Positions 59,868 to 64,000 of a DNA stretch of 64,000 nucleotides are shown piece after piece. This stretch comes from Owenia fusiformis (lineage: Eukaryota > Annelida > Polychaeta > Sabellida > Oweniidae). The translations under genes were made by a program, and so were the position numbers. The stretch spans positions 871,730 to 935,729 of the forward strand of contig CAIIXF020000007.1 of the NCBI GenBank assembly GCA_903813345.2, read 5' to 3'. How positions within the stretch are numbered: position 1 is the first letter of the stretch; each line of letters begins with the position of its first letter. The notes below the pieces were generated by a model, which was not told the DNA's origin, searched no databases, and saw only the letters and a program-made list of their open reading frames with translations.

Positions 59868-60219
59868 GTAAGCCTCTTCTCAACCCATATATGTTTAATG
59901 ACATCACACCAGCAGCAAATGGTAACTAACTTAGATCTTTATCAAACCCCTTTTTATAATCCTCTACATTATCTTAAACTGATTGTTGTTAAGACGGATG
60001 TTTTGATCAAGAAACCTGTTCACAGTCAGAAGTGCTGCATCATGATCTATTTTACATGCAAAGTTAGGGGTGCTTTAAGTTTAAAAAATGCACAGAACAG
60101 TATTGTATATTTTTTGTCAATTCGTCATTTATACAAAGTCACTCACATAATAATGAAATACTCTTAATGTACAGGCTTTTGGCAATTATGAAGTACTTTA
60201 ATATAATGTACAGATTATA
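59868..60219 (+). other. Start of EPG5 intron 37
   Basis: No features seen. A 101-codon ORF here lacks similarity and runs across the donor. Confidence 0.5.
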
Positions 60220-60544
60220 GGCTTTGTATAAAAAACCTCCTACCTCATACCCACCTACCCATGTACGTGGGACATGATACAGTCTTTGAAGGGTTCAATT
60301 TTAAAGATCTTAGTTTATTAAATCTTAGTTTATGATGAATTAAAGATGCATTTGTAACGACCCTTGATAGCAAGTTGCTACTACATCCCAGCTGGGTTCG
60401 ATTCCCACTTGGGGCATCGAATTTAGCACACTTCCTTTCAATTTCTTTATCTGGCTTGTTGGATCTATGCTCGCGGAACCCTTCAATGACTGTATCATGT
60501 TCCACGTAGGTGGGTATGAGGTAGGAGGTTTTTTATACAAAGCC
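60220..60544. mobile_element. Mutator-like MITE with 9-bp target duplication
   Basis: Long inverted ends (GGCTTTGTATAAAAAACCTC and its complement), about 70-77 bp each, are flanked by perfect 9-bp copies of CAGATTATA (60211-60219, 60545-60553). A 9-bp duplication with long TIRs is characteristic of Mutator-like elements. The 170-bp middle contains a tRNA-SINE fragment (GGGTTCGATTCC box B and the AGCAAGTTGCTACTAC word shared with 12085-12275). Confidence 0.8.
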
Positions 60545-60799
60545 CAGATTATAAAATACTAGTCTATGTACTCTTATAGTAATCAGGCTACGTAAATTAA
60601 GAACCATATTCTCTGTAATTTTAAATTAGTGCCCACCCCCTAATAAGCACCCACTCGTTTCACAAAGTTCAAGAAATTCTAGTGGGCGATAATAGAGTAC
60701 TTACACTAAACTACTGTAAATGTGTCACATTTTGTTAATCAATGCATCCTCCTGGTAAATATCTATCAGTGGGTGCTTCCACATCATACTAAACTAATA

Positions 60800-61395
60800 C
60801 CGGGTGAGCTCAAAAAGGTAACCCAAACAAATGTATGTTAATAACTGGTCATTCAGCATGGATTTACAATCATATTTCGCACAATTAAAACTTGTTCAAT
60901 GTTCTTTCATTCTACTAAGTGTCATTGGTCTATCCCTAATAATCACAATTTTATGTTCATTTACAAAATATGCTCAAAATGCTGAAATGTGCCTCACTGA
61001 CTGAACATAAATCCCACCAGCTTTTTATCTTTCTCCACCAACAACCCTTGAAACATTGAAAGAAGAGATAAGAAGGAAGGTGAGAGCCATAACACAAGGT
61101 GTTTATGCTTGTGTTGTGAACAACTGCACCCAATACCCAATACGTTAAAGTTGGCCTCCAGACGTGACGCCCATATTTTATGGGATGTTTTAAAATGGCC
61201 ATAAAATCGTGACCAATTGAGATAGACCACTGAAACTTGGTAGAATGACAATATATTGGACAAGGCCTAATTGTGCCAGATATGACACAAAACTCATGCA
61301 GGATGACTAAGTTATTAAGAATTGTTAGGATTACCTTTTTTGGCTAATGAATGAAGGAAATGTTCAAGTTTAAGTACCTTTTTTGGCTCACCCTG
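60800..61395. mobile_element. Mariner-type MITE with C(C/A)GGGTGAG ends
   Basis: CCGGGTGAGCTCAAAAAGGTA at the left matches the complement of TACCTTTTTTGGCTCACCCTG at the right, with TA at both junctions. The right end has been amplified into the tandem array that follows. Small ORFs inside (81 and 89 codons) are not convincing. Confidence 0.65.
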
Positions 61396-61725
61396 TATTA
61401 TCTCAAAATAGTCCATAATGAATGAAGGAAATGTTCAAGTTTAAGTACCTTTTTTGGCTCACCCTGTATTATCTCAAAATAGTCCATAATGAATGAAGGA
61501 AATGTTCAAGTTTAAGTACCTTTTTTGGCTCACCCTGTATTATCTCAAAATAGTCCATAATGAATGAAGGAAATGTTCAAGTTTAAGTACCTTTTTGGCT
61601 CACCCTGTATTATCTCAAAATAGTCCATAATGAATGAAGGAAATGTTCAAGTTTAAGTACCTTTTTGGCTCACCCTGTATTATCTCAAAATAGTCCATAA
61701 TGAATGAAGGAAATGTTCAAGTTTA
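61346..61725. repeat. 71-bp tandem repeat (5.3 copies) containing a MITE terminus
   Basis: Units starting AATGAATGAAGGAAATGTTC lie at 61346, 61417, 61488 and 61559 (71 bp apart), then 61629 and 61699 (70 bp, one T lost from the T6 run). Each unit contains the MITE end TTTTGGCTCACCCTGTA plus its flank. Confidence 0.95.
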
Positions 61726-61768
61726 GGAATTTTCAAATGAAATGAAATTTTGATCGGCATTTTACCAA

Positions 61769-63988
61769 CTATTCTGTGTGAGAATGTGTCACTTTAGTAT
61801 GATGGGAGCTGTTCTTTAATGGGTTATTGATTTTGATTCCTAAAATATATTTCTGTTTTTCCTCTACTACTTCGTTTGATTCATCTTCATTTTGAATTTC
61901 AAGACATTCAATAAAAAGTCGTTTCAGATGTGTCCCGGCAAAAGGAACCGTTTTCACTTTCATTTTACCATTTTGGACACACCTTGATGCAAATGGCTTT
62001 CTAAATTCAGTTTGTTCTGCATAAATTAATGTAGATAACCGCTGTAGATTGCCTAGGTATTTCCTCTTATCTGACACATCATTGATTGTGTTTGCCATAA
62101 TACCAATGAGCATATTAAACAACATGATGGTCATGAGGATTGTGTAGGCAATATAAAGGATAACGACAATTAACTCGTAGTCCACCTTCAAGGTTGAAAA
62201 ATCTGCCATGCCGATCATGAGCCTATAAGTTGTCACTAGTGTCTCCCCAAAGTTACTCGCCTCTTCAGGTGGCCCACCTTGTTTATTTTTAAACATGACA
62301 TAGAAACCTCCCCCGAAACCAACCAGATATCCAGATATAATAGCACAGAAACGAACAACATCGCCAAACAACATCTTATTGACAGTGACTGTAAAGAATG
62401 ATGTATAATCAAGGCATCTGAAGTAGAATGTCATTGAGCAGAACCCAGCGATCAACTCCAACATAAATAAGATATCAACTTCAGGGTAGTTGAAATACAC
62501 TGCAATGTTACCAAGGATGATTGACAGACTAAATAACAGACTTAGGAATATGTAGATTCCATTGCCAGTCACTGGGTTAGACATCCTTTGTACAAACTCA
62601 CTGAATTGAAGCCCCCTTTGCTGTGATATAATTACCATTTTCATCAAGTAAAATAAGGTGCTTACAAATATTGATATTCCATATAATGTAAAAATGTTTT
62701 GGAATACAAATGTCACAGTACCTTCCGTTCCAAAGTAACCAAGTTCTTGAAGTAATGTCAGTGATTGGTTAAGCGCAGCTTGTTGAGCTGTAAAATTTGC
62801 CCTCAGTTCCTGACTTAAAGCACGCGTTGGTGTCATTATGATTCCTATGGTCATAAGAATTAACATTATAGCTTGAGTGATGAACATCCTTAGAAGACTG
62901 AACTTGTAATAGTCCCAACGAAGGTTCTGAATCGTAACCCATGGTTCCATGTGTAAAATGGACTGGAGCCTATTGAGGTTAGATGATGTACCAATCATGA
63001 TGATTCCTGGAATAAAATCGGCTTTTCTCACCTCAGGGCAGACTTCCAGATCTGTGATATCATATTCAGTGAAGCGTGCTGGTCCGTATTGAACTTTTTC
63101 ATTCTTTAGACTGGTGTTGATAATTAACTGGGCGAAGGACAGTTCACCAAGACGTAATGCATAAGACAGTGGTCTTTCATGTTGGGGTGTTTTGCAGGTT
63201 TTTATCAGTAAATGCTCAATAGCTACCTTGCCTCCTGTGGACCCAAAGATCATTTTGAAAACACTTGCAGCAAATTTAGTTCCACCTTCATGAGCTATGT
63301 TTACCAAGCAATGCAGCAAATTTTGACCATTTGAGTCTGTCATGTATAATGCCTCTGGGCAAATGGTTAATAGATATCTTATCATCTGGAGGTTACGAGT
63401 CCAACATGCAAGGAACAGAGGTAGTTCATGGCCCTGAAAATTAGTCTTTATGAATGAACCTACAGCCTGACTTGCCAGCAATGCCTTAAAATCACCACTG
63501 CTTAGCTTATCAGCAATGATCTTGATAATGTCTTGTCTGTCCTTTATAACGCAATCATGTAGAACTGTACCACCCTCTACAGGACCTCTGTTTCTATGAT
63601 TGAACACTGATTCGTCACAATGAGGGAGTAATGTCTTTATTATTTCAAAGTTGTCCCGAATGACTGTACGTTGTAGGAGGTTGAATCCATTTCCATCCAT
63701 TAACAATCTTTCATCCAAGAGACCTTTGATAATACCCTGGGATACCTGCTTTTCGAATGTGACCATGAATTTAGCAAACCCAGCTACATCATCCCTTGTC
63801 AAGGAGTCTGTTAGTTGATCTCTTAGCTCAGTCACTTCGTCAACTTCAGTATATGTTGTTGGGCTGACTTTAATCTTGATTGACATTTGGGAAGATAAGG
63901 ATTGCTTGGAGCTTTTAAGTTTATCATTGTTTGATGTGTCTTCTTCTGCCGGGAAAAAAATCAGTTGTGGCTGCTTCTCTTCCTCCAT
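61769..63988 (-). CDS. TRPV-like cation channel
   Basis: A single uninterrupted 739-residue ORF. About five ankyrin-type repeats occupy roughly residues 98-300 (GFNLLQRTVIRDNFEII, GTVLHDCVIKDRQDII, ELPLFLACWTRNLQMIRYLL, GQNLLHCLV, RPLSYALRLGELSFAQLI). Membrane segments S1-S6 lie at about 363-386, 430-455, 477-499, 504-524, 539-563 and 605-632. The pore helix and filter RLMIGMADF are at 589-597, and the S6 end with the TRP-box-like helix is LFNMLIGIMANTINDVS…. Ankyrin repeats plus this pore and S6 fit the TRPV subfamily, Ca2+-permeable plasma-membrane channels gated by heat, chemicals or osmotic force. Filter GMAD differs from the GMGD of TRPV1-4. Gating stimulus unknown. Only 12 bases lie upstream of the ATG, so an upstream exon cannot be excluded. 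Confidence 0.88.
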   Translation of the reverse strand: MEEEKQPQLIFFPAEEDTSNNDKLKSSKQSLSSQMSIKIKVSPTTYTEVDEVTELRDQLTDSLTRDDVAGFAKFMVTFEKQVSQGIIKGLLDERLLMDGNGFNLLQRTVIRDNFEIIKTLLPHCDESVFNHRNRGPVEGGTVLHDCVIKDRQDIIKIIADKLSSGDFKALLASQAVGSFIKTNFQGHELPLFLACWTRNLQMIRYLLTICPEALYMTDSNGQNLLHCLVNIAHEGGTKFAASVFKMIFGSTGGKVAIEHLLIKTCKTPQHERPLSYALRLGELSFAQLIINTSLKNEKVQYGPARFTEYDITDLEVCPEVRKADFIPGIIMIGTSSNLNRLQSILHMEPWVTIQNLRWDYYKFSLLRMFITQAIMLILMTIGIIMTPTRALSQELRANFTAQQAALNQSLTLLQELGYFGTEGTVTFVFQNIFTLYGISIFVSTLFYLMKMVIISQQRGLQFSEFVQRMSNPVTGNGIYIFLSLLFSLSIILGNIAVYFNYPEVDILFMLELIAGFCSMTFYFRCLDYTSFFTVTVNKMLFGDVVRFCAIISGYLVGFGGGFYVMFKNKQGGPPEEASNFGETLVTTYRLMIGMADFSTLKVDYELIVVILYIAYTILMTIMLFNMLIGIMANTINDVSDKRKYLGNLQRLSTLIYAEQTEFRKPFASRCVQNGKMKVKTVPFAGTHLKRLFIECLEIQNEDESNEVVEEKQKYILGIKINNPLKNSSHHTKVTHSHTE

Positions 63989-64000
63989 GTTTATAATTTA

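Noticed and set aside
60957-61263. 81- and 89-codon minus-strand ORFs near the TRPV-like gene
   Set aside because: Two overlapping frames within a non-autonomous mariner-type MITE, no similarity to transposase or channel sequence.
59868-64000. Further EPG5 exons
   Set aside because: I looked for the conserved segments that follow 'FGLFSKW' in the family and found none on the plus strand, so they are presumed to lie beyond the window.

Overview
The window is AT-rich, intron-rich animal DNA. Codon-level homology, GT-AG introns, tRNA-derived SINEs and many TA- and 8-bp-TSD DNA transposons show a metazoan genome. The style of the repeats, including a TIR element loaded with tandem repeats of about 160 bp and intronless expansions of DEG/ENaC and TRPV-like channels, points to a marine lophotrochozoan, most likely a mollusc. 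That taxonomic call is an inference and is weak below the level of 'bilaterian invertebrate'.

The backbone of the window is one plus-strand gene, EPG5, the Rab7/LC3-binding tether of autophagosome-lysosome fusion. I could trace 37 consecutive exons in frame from an ATG at 4000 to a splice donor at 59867. They hold about 2190 codons. The human protein has about 2580, so the last 400-500 residues lie beyond the right edge. Upstream of the gene (1-3640) lie a gene-less LTR element with its left LTR cut by the window edge, a SINE, and a short promoter-proximal stretch with a CACGTG box 10 bp before the start codon.

The EPG5 introns hold everything else. Four uninterrupted minus-strand ORFs are nested antisense inside them: two paralogous DEG/ENaC channels (18615-20270, 21966-23603), an endonuclease/exonuclease/phosphatase-fold protein (49171-50025) and a TRPV-like channel (61769-63988). 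Large introns also hold many mobile elements: mariner-type MITEs, hAT elements (one with a BED-finger exon), a Mutator-like foldback with a 9-bp TSD, long palindromic foldbacks, a decayed mariner, and a young 5.5-kb LTR retrotransposon (51412-56866). That retrotransposon has apparently identical 864-bp LTRs, a tRNA-Pro primer site and one 1002-codon Gag-protease-integrase ORF without reverse transcriptase.

The oddest local structures are a 52-bp tandem repeat that copies the end of EPG5 exon 35 together with its 5' splice site, giving 16 donors in a row, and a pentanucleotide microsatellite that begins exactly at the exon 28 donor. No clearly new multi-gene system was found. The most interesting themes are the nesting of intronless ion-channel genes in an autophagy gene and the splice-donor repeats.
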